DNA from: CAMCXT01 sp046302715
Lineage (GTDB): Bacteria > Bacteroidota > Bacteroidia > M30B66
Reading direction: 5' to 3'
Length of the DNA: 64,000 nucleotides
NCBI GenBank assembly: GCA_046302715.1
Contig: JBKCHQ010000106.1
Span: 4,084 to 68,083, forward strand
Numbering within the stretch: position 1 is the stretch's first letter; every line of letters begins with the position of its first letter. The translations under genes were made by a program, and so were the position numbers. This document shows, in pieces, positions 44,518 through 54,698 of the stretch. Below the pieces are notes generated by a model. The model made no database searches. It was not told the DNA's origin and worked only from the letters and a program-made list of their open reading frames with translations.

Positions 44518-45650
44518 TTGCGGGACTTCTTCTTTTTTAGTTTAAAGGTGGCTGTAAGCGGATAATGATCGCTTAGCTTCTTTTTAATGAGTTTGAAGTT
44601 GAGGGCATCAAACTTTTCTTTTGTATACAGGATGTAATCAATCCTTAAAAAGGGAATCATACCTATATAGGTTGTACCCAGTCCCGAGCCAGCTTCGCGA
44701 TAGGCATCGCCCAGGTCTTGTGCAATTTGATGGTAGCTGTATGAATTTGGGGTGTCATTAAAATCGCCGCATACGATAAAGGGGTAAGGGCAACTTTTAA
44801 TATGGGTTCTAATAGCATCCGTTTGTCGAGCTCTGCGAATAAAGGCACGCCGCATACGAGAAATAATTAGCTGGGGGCCGTCTAAATTGGTTTGATCTTC
44901 ATTGCCAGTGAGTATTTTGAGGGCCTCATAGTCTTTTTTACGGAAACGAATAGACTCTAAATGAAGATTGTAAATACGTATGGTGTCATTTTTAATTGCA
45001 ACATCTGTAAAAATCGAAATGTTGTCGGTACTATCTCTGAAGGGAATTATCCCTTTATTTACAATAGGAAAAGCGCTAAGCGTGGCAATGCCCCAATGGT
45101 GCACATCTTTAACGGTGGCCGTGTGTTCAATATGCTTAAAACGGGCCGGTTGAACTTGTAAAAGCGTATCAAGGGTGTTGAACGATTTGGTGTCGTCATA
45201 ATAAAACTCCTGAAAGCACAATATATCTGCCTGTTCCTTTCTGATAAGGTCAATAATTTTATTGCGAGTGAGCTTATTTTCGGTCCAGTTATATAAATCG
45301 AACAACCTTACATTATACGACATTATATGCAGGGTTGAATCTGATAGTTTCTGCATCGTTGCAGATTCTCTGCTCATGGGCTTCTCAAACTGGTATGTAG
45401 ATCCAAGCTGACTTATTCCGATAAGGACAGGAATGCCTGAAAATAGGGCGTTTTTCCAACGGATAATAATCCAGTATAAAACAAATAATACATTTGCGAT
45501 AAACAGAAAAGGGAAACCCAATCCGGCAAATGCTAAAATCCAGAACGTTTCGGGTGAAATATAAAGGGCAAGGAACGATAGCAGTAAGCCAATTACTGCC
45601 AGCATGTTAAGACCAAAAACCACCTTGTTAACAATGCCTTTGCCGATCAT
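44514..45650 (-). CDS. Membrane-anchored endonuclease/exonuclease/phosphatase-family protein
   Basis: This 378-residue protein has two or three N-terminal membrane helices (about 10-35, 38-60, 65-80) followed by an EEP domain: IMSYNVRLFDLYNW near 113, CFQEFYYDD near 148 with the metal-binding Glu, CGDFNDTPNSYSYHQI near 300, DYILYTKEKF and SDHYPLTATF at the end. It may act on a phosphodiester outside or at the membrane (nuclease or lipid phosphatase). Its stop overlaps the recombinase stop tail to tail by 4 bases. Confidence 0.88.
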   Translation of the reverse strand: MIGKGIVNKVVFGLNMLAVIGLLLSFLALYISPETFWILAFAGLGFPFLFIANVLFVLYWIIIRWKNALFSGIPVLIGISQLGSTYQFEKPMSRESATMQKLSDSTLHIMSYNVRLFDLYNWTENKLTRNKIIDLIRKEQADILCFQEFYYDDTKSFNTLDTLLQVQPARFKHIEHTATVKDVHHWGIATLSAFPIVNKGIIPFRDSTDNISIFTDVAIKNDTIRIYNLHLESIRFRKKDYEALKILTGNEDQTNLDGPQLIISRMRRAFIRRARQTDAIRTHIKSCPYPFIVCGDFNDTPNSYSYHQIAQDLGDAYREAGSGLGTTYIGMIPFLRIDYILYTKEKFDALNFKLIKKKLSDHYPLTATFKLKKKKSRN

Positions 45651-45659
45651 CTTATTTTA

Positions 45660-45667
45660 CAAAAATA
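45660..45667 (-). promoter_or_regulatory. Possible -7 box of the EEP-domain gene
   Basis: On the minus strand TATTTTTG matches TAnnTTTG, 9 bases before the ATG at 45650; the leader would be very short and no -33 box fits. Confidence 0.28.
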
Positions 45668-45888
45668 CATTATTGCCGCTTTATTTTAATCTCCCTGCAA
45701 AACCTTAATCCAAGCGTTTATATTTAATAAATCTCTTTTAATGTTTATCAAAAGGATAGTGTAGTAAAAACGTTATTTACTTGTCCTTAGTGCATAAAAA
45801 TATTATTGTACTGGCGCGTTCTCATAGGTAGGCCAATTGATTATGAATTTCGCCAAGGTATTTGTCGTTTCATACTACCTTTACGGCA

Positions 45889-46968
45889 ATGAAACAGGTT
45901 CTGTTGTTGCTGTTTTTTTCGTGTACACTGCTTAAGGCTCAACACGAGGCTGCCTTATTTTCGGTGTATTTGGTAGGTGATGCCGGCAGAGATACTTTGC
46001 CTTCAGAAACCATGTATCTTCTGGCGTACGATGCCATCAGTGATACAACCAGCGCAGTGCTTATTTTGGGCGATAATTGTTATCCCGCCGGTTTGGGCGT
46101 AAAATCGCCTCAAAAAAAGATATCTGAACGTAAGCTGGCCGCACAGCTCGAATTATTCAGCACTTATAAAGGACACTTAAAAATGATACCGGGTAATCAC
46201 GATTGGAATGCAGGCCGTTTTGGGGGGTATGATGCCGTATTGAGGCAGAAAAAAATTGTAGATGATTTTTCAAAGAATAACTCCATCAATAAAAATGCGG
46301 GTTCGGTTTATTTTTCCTCAGCAGGACTTCCCGGTCCTGAAATCACTCCGTTAAGTCCAGAAATAAAACTAATATCTATTGATAGTCAGTGGTTTTTGCA
46401 TTTCAGTGGTTGGTTTGCCGCCCGAAAACTGAACGGTAAACATATTCGTGAAACCGAAAATGAATTTTGGGTAAAAATGAAGCAAGAGCTTGACGCATCA
46501 AAGGAAATGGGTCAGTATGTAATTATTGCTGCACATCACCCAGTATTAACAAACGGCAGTCATGCACATAGACGGCAGCCGATTCGATTTTTAGCACAAT
46601 ACACCCCTTTGCGTTTGTTTACTACCGCTTTAAACCGAACTTGGCTGTCACAAGATATTGATCATGCTGCCTATTCGAGATACCGAAAAAAAATGCTCAA
46701 CCTGATTAAAGATTATCAAAAGGTAATTTATGTTTCGGGGCACGAGCACAATATGCAATACTTTAGCAAATCGGGCAATGCATTCATTGTAAGCGGCAGC
46801 GGTTCAAAACTTAGCCCCATAGATCGCTATCGTTTTCCCGCAGAGTTTATGGAAGATCAACAACCCGGTTTTTTTAAATTGCAGTTTTTTAACAGTGGTA
46901 AAGTGGTTTTGAGTGCTTTCGGGACCCGTGAACGAGGCTTATATTGGTCGAAGATCATTCATAAGTAG
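45889..46968 (+). CDS. Secreted metallophosphoesterase
   Basis: From the ATG at 45889 this protein has 359 residues. It has a signal peptide (VLLLLFFSCTLLKAQ) and the calcineurin-like metal motifs: LVGDAGRD near 30, LGDNCYPAG near 63, PGNHDWNAG near 102, AAHHPVLT near 215, SGHEHNMQYF near 284. The dinuclear metal ligands are complete. It resembles purple-acid-phosphatase-like or nucleotidase-type exported enzymes of Bacteroidota. An in-frame TTG at 45862 is a poor start. The substrate is unknown. Confidence 0.9.
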   Translation: MKQVLLLLFFSCTLLKAQHEAALFSVYLVGDAGRDTLPSETMYLLAYDAISDTTSAVLILGDNCYPAGLGVKSPQKKISERKLAAQLELFSTYKGHLKMIPGNHDWNAGRFGGYDAVLRQKKIVDDFSKNNSINKNAGSVYFSSAGLPGPEITPLSPEIKLISIDSQWFLHFSGWFAARKLNGKHIRETENEFWVKMKQELDASKEMGQYVIIAAHHPVLTNGSHAHRRQPIRFLAQYTPLRLFTTALNRTWLSQDIDHAAYSRYRKKMLNLIKDYQKVIYVSGHEHNMQYFSKSGNAFIVSGSGSKLSPIDRYRFPAEFMEDQQPGFFKLQFFNSGKVVLSAFGTRERGLYWSKIIHK

Positions 46969-47065
46969 TCGTTAGATTTTGATTGCTTCTGGTTTTACAT
47001 TTAAAGCAGCTATTCCATTAAATATCGTTTTCTTTGTACTTACAACAGCGCTTTAGGAGCAGAGC

Positions 47066-47701
47066 ATGGATATTATTGATTTTTTTTCAAATGCGATGGC
47101 GTATTTTCAGCCAGAGTATATCATCAGATACGGAGGCTTGCTATTGCTGTTATCAGTGGTTTTTATTGAAAACGGCTTGTTTTTTGGCTTTTTTCTGCCC
47201 GGTGATTCGCTCATGTTTACCGCAGGTTTGCTCACCGCCACAGGTGTGCTCAACCACCCTCTTCTAATTGTACTTTCCTCTGTTTTTATAACTGCTGTTT
47301 TGGGAAGCCTGTTCGGTTATTATTTCGGTTTGAAAGCAGGAAGTAAATTATACGTTAGAAAGGATAGCTTTTTTTTTCGAAAAAGTCATATCGCCACTGC
47401 CGAAAAGTACTATGAACGTTATGGTATCCGCACTTTGGTTATTGGGCGCTTTTTGCCAGTGGTTCGCACCTTCGCACCCATTGTTGCCGGCATTGTAAAG
47501 ATGCCTTTGGGCAAGTTTATGGGAGCGAATATGTTGGGTGCCTTTGCATGGGTAGGCTCGCTGGTTTCCTTAGGTTATTTTCTGGGAAAAATCTGGCCCG
47601 ATGCCGAACATTATTTAGGATATATAATTCTGCTTCTCATCGTAATAACAGCAATACCCGTATTGCGCACCTATCTTAAAGCGAAAAAAGGCACACTTTA
47701 A
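47066..47701 (+). CDS. DedA/SNARE-associated family membrane protein
   Basis: This 211-residue protein has about five membrane segments, the family motif GFFLPGDSLMFTAGLL near 47-62, and RFLPVVRTFAPIVAGIVKMP near 130-149. DedA proteins flip undecaprenyl phosphate or phosphatidylethanolamine across the inner membrane and support proton-motive-force homeostasis. The length is usual. It stands alone. Confidence 0.92.
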   Translation: MDIIDFFSNAMAYFQPEYIIRYGGLLLLLSVVFIENGLFFGFFLPGDSLMFTAGLLTATGVLNHPLLIVLSSVFITAVLGSLFGYYFGLKAGSKLYVRKDSFFFRKSHIATAEKYYERYGIRTLVIGRFLPVVRTFAPIVAGIVKMPLGKFMGANMLGAFAWVGSLVSLGYFLGKIWPDAEHYLGYIILLLIVITAIPVLRTYLKAKKGTL

Positions 47702-47814
47702 AAATTGGTGCTGCCACACAATTACCATCAACATTTTTGCGTTCATAAGTTCGATGCAATTTTATAATTCGCCCACTTGTGAGGGCTAATTTTACATCAA
47801 GAATTAATGTTTGC

Positions 47815-50800
47815 ATGAGATTCGGTTTTCTATTTCTTTTTATAATTGGTTTCCTAACTGCAGGAGCTCAGGAATCGCTGAATTTAAGAGAGGAGCATTT
47901 TCTTTTCCATGATGCTGCCGAGTTATTTGATGTTGCCAAGTTCGGTGCTTCACAGAACATATTTAAAAGGGTTCATGATGAGGAACATCTGAAGAAATTT
48001 TCAAAAGCAGTAAGCTCACAGTATTATTCTGCGTTATGCGCAGTTGAATTGCAAAACCCAGATGCTGAATTTTTATTGACTCAGTTTATTGCTCAACATC
48101 CCGAGAATCCGCTTGTGTTGGATGCTTACTTTCAATTGGGTCGGTTTTTCTTTCATGATAAAAAATACAAGAAAGCTGAGCCCTGGTTTAGAATGGTGAA
48201 TCCCGACTTACTCGATGTTACTGAACAGGATGAGTATCATTTTAAAATGGGATACACTTATTTTAAAATGGACAATTATGATAGAGCCTTGTCTGAGTTT
48301 GCTGCAGTTAAGGATGGTTCGTCGGATTATGCCTCTACCGCGATTTACTACTATGGGCATATTCAATACTATCAGAAAAATTTTGAGTCGGCGCTGGAGC
48401 ATTTCTCGAGGTTAAATAATGATGAAACCTTTGGCAGAATTGTTCCGCTGTATATAAGTCAGATCTACTTTTTACAAAATAAGTTTGATAAGGTAATTGA
48501 CTATTCATTGCAGGTTTTGGATACCACCAAAAGCAAGCGTAAATCAGAGATTGCGCGTTTAATCGGCGAGTCTTATTACAACACTGGAAAATATAAAGAG
48601 AGTATTCCTTATTTAGAGCGCTATCGCGACGAAAGCAAAGATCCTCGAACCCGCGAAGATGATTATCAGTTGGGTTTTTCGTATTTCAAAACCGGAGCCT
48701 ATGCCAATGCAATTCCTTGCTTTGAAAAGGCCACCGGAAACGAAGATGCTTTAGGACAGAATGCATGGTATCATTTGGGCTGGTGTCAGTTAAAAGGGGG
48801 TGATAAAAAATATGCCCGTAGTGCCTGGGCAGAAGCTGTAAAAACATCTTTTGATACATTGCTAAAAGAGCAAGCACTTTTTGATTATGCAAAGCTTGCT
48901 TACGAACTTGGCTCAGACCCATACGATGAAGCAGTGAGGGCTCTACAGGATTACATGAATGCTTATCCCGGCAGTAAACGCATGGATGAGGCCAACTCAT
49001 TTCTGGCATCGATTTATTCTTCGACGCATAATTACCGAACGGCATTAATGTCGCTCGATAGGATAAATAACAAAAATAAAAAGCTGAAAGAAGTGTATCA
49101 GAAGGTGGCTTTTTATAGAGGAATTGAGTTGCTTAACGATAAAAGTAATACGGAGGCTACAAAACACTTTGAACTTTCTCTCAAATATCCCGAAAATAAG
49201 GAAATGGCATCTTTGGCCAATTATTGGAATGCCGAGGCACTTTATCGTTCGGGCAGTTATGCTGCAGCAGCCAAAGGATACGAGGCGTTTATTTATGGCT
49301 TAACTGCCATTAATCAAAAGAATTTTAACCGGGCCAATTATAATCTCGGATATGCATTTTTTAAGCAAAAGGACTATGCCAATGCTTTGGTTTGGTTTAG
49401 AAAATATACAGCCAAATACGCCCCTGAAGAGGTTAAAATAGCAGCTGATGCATTTATCAGAAGCGGCGATTGTTATTTTATGAAAAGCGATTATTCTGGT
49501 GCTGCAGATGCCTACGAAAAGTCCATTCAACTTAAACAGCCCGGAGGCGATTATGCGCTTTACCAAAAGGGGATGGCGCAAATGGTAAGTGGTAAATCAG
49601 AAGCTCAGTTAAAAACACATCGGCAGATTATTGACGATTTCCCGAAATCGGGATATGCAGATGATGCACGATGGGAGATGGGCCGTACTCTCGAAAACCA
49701 GGCTAATTATGAGGAGGCATATCAAATGTACAATGATATTTTGCTCCAACATGGAACTTCAGCCTATGTGCCCATGGCAAAGCTACAAATGGCAGGCATT
49801 CGCTACAATCAAAATCGAGATGATGAGGCAAAAGCCTTATATCTCGAGGTTATTGACAATTATCCCGGAACGCCACAGTTTCGTGATGCACAAATTGGGT
49901 TAAAGCGCATTTATACAGAGAGTGGCAAAGTGCTTGAATTTCAGGATCTTGCCAAAGAGAAAGGCTTGGAGCAGTTAAAGTCGGGAACACTTGACTCAAC
50001 AGCATGGGAATCGGCCGAGGCTATTTATTTTAAAGAAAATAACTGCGAAAAGTCTATCGGTCAGTTTAATTCTTACATATCTAATTTTCCAACCGGAGCG
50101 TTTATAATCCAGGCTTTAGGGTATAGGGCCGATTGTGAAATGAAGCTGAATAAAATTGAGGATGCGGCTGCTACTTACAGGCAGATTGCAGAAAGACCTC
50201 AAAATGAATTTTCGGCAGAAGCCGCCCTAATGTTGGGTATATATTATCGCGAAAAGGAGCAAAACGATGAGGCATTGTCGTATTTCAAGTCGCTTGAAAC
50301 ATTTGCCGAAAACGACAACCAGCTCATCGAGGCGCGTTCAAATGCAATGAGACTTTGTTCGGAGAAGGGAGATAATGCTCTAGCTGATGCCTATGCTCGG
50401 AAATTGCTCGAAATGGCTAAGGTCGAAGATGATGTAAAACAGGAAGCACGGTTAATCGTTGCACGTTATCACTTCAATAACGGGCGTGATGATGAGGCCA
50501 TGACGGAGTTCAATAAACTGAAGAAAATAAATTCGGAGATTGGGGCGGAATCCCGTTATTATATAGCACATATTTATCACAACAAGCAGGAATACAAAAA
50601 ATGTGAAAAGGCCATTTTTGACCTTGTGGATGAAATGCCTTCTTACGACTACTGGTTGGCCAAAGCATTTATTCTCCTGGCCGACAATTACCTCAAGGTA
50701 GGCAATGTATTTCAGGCCAAAAGCACATTACAGAGTGTGATTGACAATCATGAGGGCGAGGAGTTGCGAAACGTAGCAAAAGTTAAACTTGAAGCAATTC

Positions 50801-50913
50801 AACTTCAGGAAAATGGTTCGAAAAACGACGCCCCTCCACAGGACAGCGATTCGGATGAGGAACCAGACAATGCTGATGAAGATGAAAATCAGGAAGGAGG
50901 CAGTAATGAATAA
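47815..50913 (+). CDS. Large periplasmic TPR-repeat protein with acidic tail
   Basis: From the ATG at 47815 this protein has 1032 residues with a signal peptide (FLFLFIIGFLTAGAQ). Nearly the whole protein is TPR or TPR-like (YbgF/Sel1-like pairs) repeats, for example YDRALSEFAAVKDGSSDYAS, GKYKESIPYLERYRDES and YANAIPCFEKATGNEDA. The last about 35 residues are very acidic (DSDSDEEPDNADEDENQEGG). Related proteins occur in Flavobacteria beside a barrel gene, as here, with overlapping start. It should span the periplasm or hang from the outer membrane. Function unknown. An in-frame GTG at 47779 is less likely. Confidence 0.86.
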   Translation: MRFGFLFLFIIGFLTAGAQESLNLREEHFLFHDAAELFDVAKFGASQNIFKRVHDEEHLKKFSKAVSSQYYSALCAVELQNPDAEFLLTQFIAQHPENPLVLDAYFQLGRFFFHDKKYKKAEPWFRMVNPDLLDVTEQDEYHFKMGYTYFKMDNYDRALSEFAAVKDGSSDYASTAIYYYGHIQYYQKNFESALEHFSRLNNDETFGRIVPLYISQIYFLQNKFDKVIDYSLQVLDTTKSKRKSEIARLIGESYYNTGKYKESIPYLERYRDESKDPRTREDDYQLGFSYFKTGAYANAIPCFEKATGNEDALGQNAWYHLGWCQLKGGDKKYARSAWAEAVKTSFDTLLKEQALFDYAKLAYELGSDPYDEAVRALQDYMNAYPGSKRMDEANSFLASIYSSTHNYRTALMSLDRINNKNKKLKEVYQKVAFYRGIELLNDKSNTEATKHFELSLKYPENKEMASLANYWNAEALYRSGSYAAAAKGYEAFIYGLTAINQKNFNRANYNLGYAFFKQKDYANALVWFRKYTAKYAPEEVKIAADAFIRSGDCYFMKSDYSGAADAYEKSIQLKQPGGDYALYQKGMAQMVSGKSEAQLKTHRQIIDDFPKSGYADDARWEMGRTLENQANYEEAYQMYNDILLQHGTSAYVPMAKLQMAGIRYNQNRDDEAKALYLEVIDNYPGTPQFRDAQIGLKRIYTESGKVLEFQDLAKEKGLEQLKSGTLDSTAWESAEAIYFKENNCEKSIGQFNSYISNFPTGAFIIQALGYRADCEMKLNKIEDAAATYRQIAERPQNEFSAEAALMLGIYYREKEQNDEALSYFKSLETFAENDNQLIEARSNAMRLCSEKGDNALADAYARKLLEMAKVEDDVKQEARLIVARYHFNNGRDDEAMTEFNKLKKINSEIGAESRYYIAHIYHNKQEYKKCEKAIFDLVDEMPSYDYWLAKAFILLADNYLKVGNVFQAKSTLQSVIDNHEGEELRNVAKVKLEAIQLQENGSKNDAPPQDSDSDEEPDNADEDENQEGGSNE

Positions 50914-52585
50914 GTGTATTATAACATTTCTTATGGTTTGCCTTTGTTTAGGTGCAGGCATTACCCTAAATGCGCAACCCGGCCATACTTCTATGGACAT
51001 AATTGGTTCGTACAAGCCAAAAATTCCGGATGCTCAAAAGATCAACGAACAGCCAACCATTACCGATACCGTTAAAGAAAAGCTAACGATCGAGTATGAA
51101 TTGTTCAGTAGAAAGGTGAATACCGTGTATGAAGTGGATCCGATAAAGGCAGCAAACATGCGCGGTGAACTTCAGAAGAAGCTCTATCCCGGCTATTTTA
51201 AAGGAGGATTCGGTACGTATATGAGTCCCTATGCCGAACTGTTTTACAATACCACACGTTCAAAAAAACAGGCCCTTGGATTTCATTACCGCCATTTTTC
51301 TTCCGAAAATGACTTGAAGGACTATGCCGATGGCCCATTTAGCCGCAATAGTATTGATCTTAATGGAAAAACCTTCATTAAAAAATCGGTGTTGAGCGGC
51401 AGTTTAGATTACGACCGTAATGTGGTTCGGTATTATGGCATCCCCGAAGATTCATTAAGCACCTTGTGGAAGGATTTTGATGTTAATCCGGATGTCCTTC
51501 GTCAGCGATATCAGCTCATTAATGCTCATGCCGAGCTCAACGATTTGTATCCGGTTGATTCGCATGCTACAAAGTTTAAAGCAGCGATTAATTTTTACAA
51601 CTACAGCGCCTTAGATACAGCTCAGGAAAACAGCTTTAACACAAATGGGTTAGGTTCTTTTTATTACAAGGAGTACGATTTATTTGTTGGTGGCGATTTC
51701 TCCTATTTCAAGAATCAAAATGCATTGGGCGAATATCAGATTTCCCTCCTCACGTTAAAGCCCGGAATTCGGTTTAAGAAAGATAATTGGCGTTTGAGTG
51801 CCAATGTGGGGTTATTCTCTGCGTTTGGCGATACTAGTTTTTTCAAGGTGGTTCCAGAGCTTGATTTTGATTGGAATATTTACGAGCGCTTTATCGTTTT
51901 GAATATTGGAACCGACTCGCGCTATGAGCGCCTTTCGTATCGAAATTTAACAGAGCAAAATCCGTTTTTAGATGAAAACGTGGAACTGCGAAACACCTGG
52001 AAGCCTTTTCGCGTCTACGCTGGATTAAGAGGGGCTATTAGCTCGCGTATCGGGTATTCAATGCGTGCCAGTTATGTGCAAATTGAGAATCAGCATTATT
52101 TTGTGAACGATACCACTTATGGTAACTGGAATAAAATGGTGGTGGTTTATGATAACCCTGGCCTGTTTGAATTTAATGGGGAGCTATTTTGGCAAAAAAG
52201 CGATAAAATGAAACTTTCAGCCCGAGCAGATTATATGGCATATAGTGCTGATGTGCAGCAGAGACCCTGGCATATACCTTCTTTACGTATGAGTATTAAC
52301 GGAGCTTATAAAATTAAGGACAAGATTAAGTTGAATGCAGCGGTACATACCATTAATCGTCAGTTTGCTAGGGTAATAACCTCAGACTCCTTAGGAGTGC
52401 CTGTTATTCGTCAGGAGGAACTTAAAGGAATTGTGGACGTTAATTTAGGCGCCGAGTATCGGTATTCAAAGCGCATTGGTATGTTTTTGCAGCTTAATAA
52501 CGTTCTAAATAGGCGCTATTTTAGGTATATGAATTACCCGCTTCAGCGTTTTAATGCACTTGGCGGAATAACGCTAAGTTTTTAA
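50906..52585 (+). CDS. Outer-membrane barrel protein, TonB-receptor-like without plug
   Basis: From the ATG at 50906 this protein has 559 residues and overlaps the TPR gene by 8 bases. It has a signal peptide ([20 protein letters not shown]), a short periplasmic part ([20 protein letters not shown]) and a barrel of about 20 strands; the C-terminal strand reads [17 protein letters not shown], typical of TonB-dependent receptor ends. No plug or TonB box is seen. A longer frame from 50789 is rejected because the signal starts at 50906. It probably works with the TPR partner in the outer membrane. Confidence 0.82.
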   Translation: MNKCIITFLMVCLCLGAGITLNAQPGHTSMDIIGSYKPKIPDAQKINEQPTITDTVKEKLTIEYELFSRKVNTVYEVDPIKAANMRGELQKKLYPGYFKGGFGTYMSPYAELFYNTTRSKKQALGFHYRHFSSENDLKDYADGPFSRNSIDLNGKTFIKKSVLSGSLDYDRNVVRYYGIPEDSLSTLWKDFDVNPDVLRQRYQLINAHAELNDLYPVDSHATKFKAAINFYNYSALDTAQENSFNTNGLGSFYYKEYDLFVGGDFSYFKNQNALGEYQISLLTLKPGIRFKKDNWRLSANVGLFSAFGDTSFFKVVPELDFDWNIYERFIVLNIGTDSRYERLSYRNLTEQNPFLDENVELRNTWKPFRVYAGLRGAISSRIGYSMRASYVQIENQHYFVNDTTYGNWNKMVVVYDNPGLFEFNGELFWQKSDKMKLSARADYMAYSADVQQRPWHIPSLRMSINGAYKIKDKIKLNAAVHTINRQFARVITSDSLGVPVIRQEELKGIVDVNLGAEYRYSKRIGMFLQLNNVLNRRYFRYMNYPLQRFNALGGITLSF

Positions 52586-53652
52586 AAGGGATTTTTAAAT
52601 GCAGGTTCGTTTATGAAGGTACTATCGGTAAAGGTTTTAAGAAAAGCCACAAGGTCGGCTTTATCCTGAACCGAAAGATTTAATCCTGTGCCCACGTGCT
52701 TCATAAGCGGATCCACCGTTGCAGATGGTTTTCCGCCAGCGTTATAATGCTCAACAACCTCTTCTAAAGTGGCAAATCGACCGTCGTGCATGTAGGGTGC
52801 AGTTAGGGCGATATTTCGAAGGGTAGGTGTGAGGAATTTTCCCATATCGCTTGGATTGCCCGTAACCCCAGCTAAGCCCGGATCTGAAAAAGCCGAATCC
52901 AATCCATTGTTATGAAATTGGTTATCTGTAAGTAGGCGCCCTGCATCAATATTATGGCAGTGAAAACAATCGCCCCGTTCGGTCATAAAAATGGAAAAGC
53001 CATTCATTTCCTGAGGCGTTAAATTAATCTCATATCGAAGTCGCTTATCGAGGCGGGAATTATAGCTGATCAATGTGCGCATGAACTGCGCCAATGCTTT
53101 AGACACGTGGCTTGAATCGAAATCGTAAGTTCCGAAGGCTGCGTAAAATTCGTTATTGTAGTTTTTGGCATTTTTAAGTTTTGAAACGGCATCGGGCCAG
53201 GATTGATGCATTTCAATAGGATTGGGTATTGGTTCAAGTGCTTGTTGCTCCAGTGATTCAGCTCTTCCGTCCCAAAAAAAGCGAAGGTTAAAAGCAAGAT
53301 TTATAAGCGCCTGAGCGTTTCGCGTTCCCTGTATTCCATCAATTCCTACACTAAATATGTTGCCGTTGTCGCTAAACGATAAGGATTGGTTATGGCAAGA
53401 GCCGCAGGACTGTGTGTTATTGCCCGAAAGTAACGTCTCGTAAAATAGTTTTCGTCCCAAAGCAACTCCTTCTACCGTAGTAGGATTATCGGCGGGTTCC
53501 AGGGGAGCCGGAAAACCTGCAGGTCGCAATAATGTATAAGGCGTTGGATTGTAAACGGGCTTATCGTCGGGTTCGGGTTCTTCTTTTTTACATCCCAACC
53601 ACAAGCCCATCAAAACGGGCAGCATCCACCAAATTTTTTGAAGCTGCATCAT
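52582..53652 (-). CDS. Di-heme cytochrome c peroxidase/MauG-type lipoprotein (distal copy)
   Basis: This 356-residue protein has a lipoprotein signal ([12 protein letters not shown], cysteine near 21) and two c-type heme sites, [12 protein letters not shown] near 85 and [10 protein letters not shown] near 228. It belongs to the CcpA/MauG/MbnH superfamily. Family members use H2O2 to reduce peroxide or to oxidise a partner protein. Its 3' end overlaps the barrel gene tail to tail by 4 bases. Together with the next two genes it forms a minus-strand unit with an MbnP-like gene first, which makes MbnH-type chemistry the better guess than plain peroxidase. Confidence 0.9.
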   Translation of the reverse strand: MMQLQKIWWMLPVLMGLWLGCKKEEPEPDDKPVYNPTPYTLLRPAGFPAPLEPADNPTTVEGVALGRKLFYETLLSGNNTQSCGSCHNQSLSFSDNGNIFSVGIDGIQGTRNAQALINLAFNLRFFWDGRAESLEQQALEPIPNPIEMHQSWPDAVSKLKNAKNYNNEFYAAFGTYDFDSSHVSKALAQFMRTLISYNSRLDKRLRYEINLTPQEMNGFSIFMTERGDCFHCHNIDAGRLLTDNQFHNNGLDSAFSDPGLAGVTGNPSDMGKFLTPTLRNIALTAPYMHDGRFATLEEVVEHYNAGGKPSATVDPLMKHVGTGLNLSVQDKADLVAFLKTFTDSTFINEPAFKNPF

Positions 53653-53670
53653 CTTAATAACAAATATACA

Positions 53671-54690
53671 TTAATCCGGTTTAAAGCGTTTGTCGATTAT
53701 AAACGTTGGATCTGAAAGTGCATTCAAAAAAGCAACAAGATCGGCACGTTCGGTATTGCTTAAATTTAGAGGGCGAATAAGACTGTCTTTATTGGCAAAA
53801 TTGCTCCCGCCATGGTTATACGTGGCAACAACGTCTTCGAGCGTTTTAACGCTGCCATTGTGCATGTAAGGTGCTGTATAGGCGATATTGCGTAGGCTGG
53901 GCACGCTAAAAAGCCCACGGTCGTTTTCGAGCATGGTAATTCGCTGGCGACCGCTATCGGCATATTCGCTGAAGAAACCGTTGCTTTTAAACGATCGGTT
54001 GGTAAAAAGTGGAGCGGTATGACAAGAATTACAACCAGAACGCTCAGAAAAAAAAAGCTGCATGCCCCGCTTCTCAGCTTCATTTAACGCCTGTGTTGAT
54101 CCGTTTACATATTCATCATAGCGGCTATTGGCCGAAATCATACTTAGTTGGAAGCAGGCCAAGGCATGTAATAAATTGTTGCCGGTAAGACCATCGGCAT
54201 ATGCCTTATTGAAAAGCTCCTGATAGGTATTGTCAGATTGTAGTCGGTTAACAATTTCAAAAAGACTATTGTCGAATTCTAGAGGGTTTTGAATGGGGTT
54301 TAAGGCGGCCAAATGAAGGCGGTTTACGCCGCCGTCTCTAAAAAAATGTTTGCCCCATGCCAGATTAAAGAGTGGTTGCGTATTTCGAAATACGGACTGG
54401 TTATTTATTCCGGTGCTAAATTCGGCGGCATCGGCAAAGGCATATTCGACCTTATGACACGATCCGCAACTTATCGAATTGTCGGCCGATAGGCGGGTTT
54501 CATAAAACAGTTTTTTGCCCAGAACCAACCGGCTCTCGGTAAATTCGTTTGCCAGTTCGCTTGTAACTGAAGGAAAACCCTTAGGCTGAGGTAAACCAAT
54601 ATAGTTTTCGTCTAATGTAGAAACGTCGTTTTGGCAAGCAGTGAAGCTAAATGCCCATAAAATAACTAACCTAGAAAACCCCCTAAGCAT
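53671..54690 (-). CDS. Di-heme cytochrome c peroxidase/MauG-type lipoprotein (proximal copy)
   Basis: This 339-residue paralogue has a lipoprotein signal (ILWAFSFTAC, cysteine near 19), two heme sites CGSCHKVEYAF near 77 and CNSCHTAPLF near 220, and the same FRDGG and MHNG motifs as its neighbour. It is 8 bases after the MbnP-like gene. MauG-family proteins oxidise a tryptophan of a partner; MbnH makes kynurenine in MbnP to build a copper site. Whether this copy or the other one does so is not known. Confidence 0.9.
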   Translation of the reverse strand: MLRGFSRLVILWAFSFTACQNDVSTLDENYIGLPQPKGFPSVTSELANEFTESRLVLGKKLFYETRLSADNSISCGSCHKVEYAFADAAEFSTGINNQSVFRNTQPLFNLAWGKHFFRDGGVNRLHLAALNPIQNPLEFDNSLFEIVNRLQSDNTYQELFNKAYADGLTGNNLLHALACFQLSMISANSRYDEYVNGSTQALNEAEKRGMQLFFSERSGCNSCHTAPLFTNRSFKSNGFFSEYADSGRQRITMLENDRGLFSVPSLRNIAYTAPYMHNGSVKTLEDVVATYNHGGSNFANKDSLIRPLNLSNTERADLVAFLNALSDPTFIIDKRFKPD

Positions 54691-54698
54691 CCTTTTCC

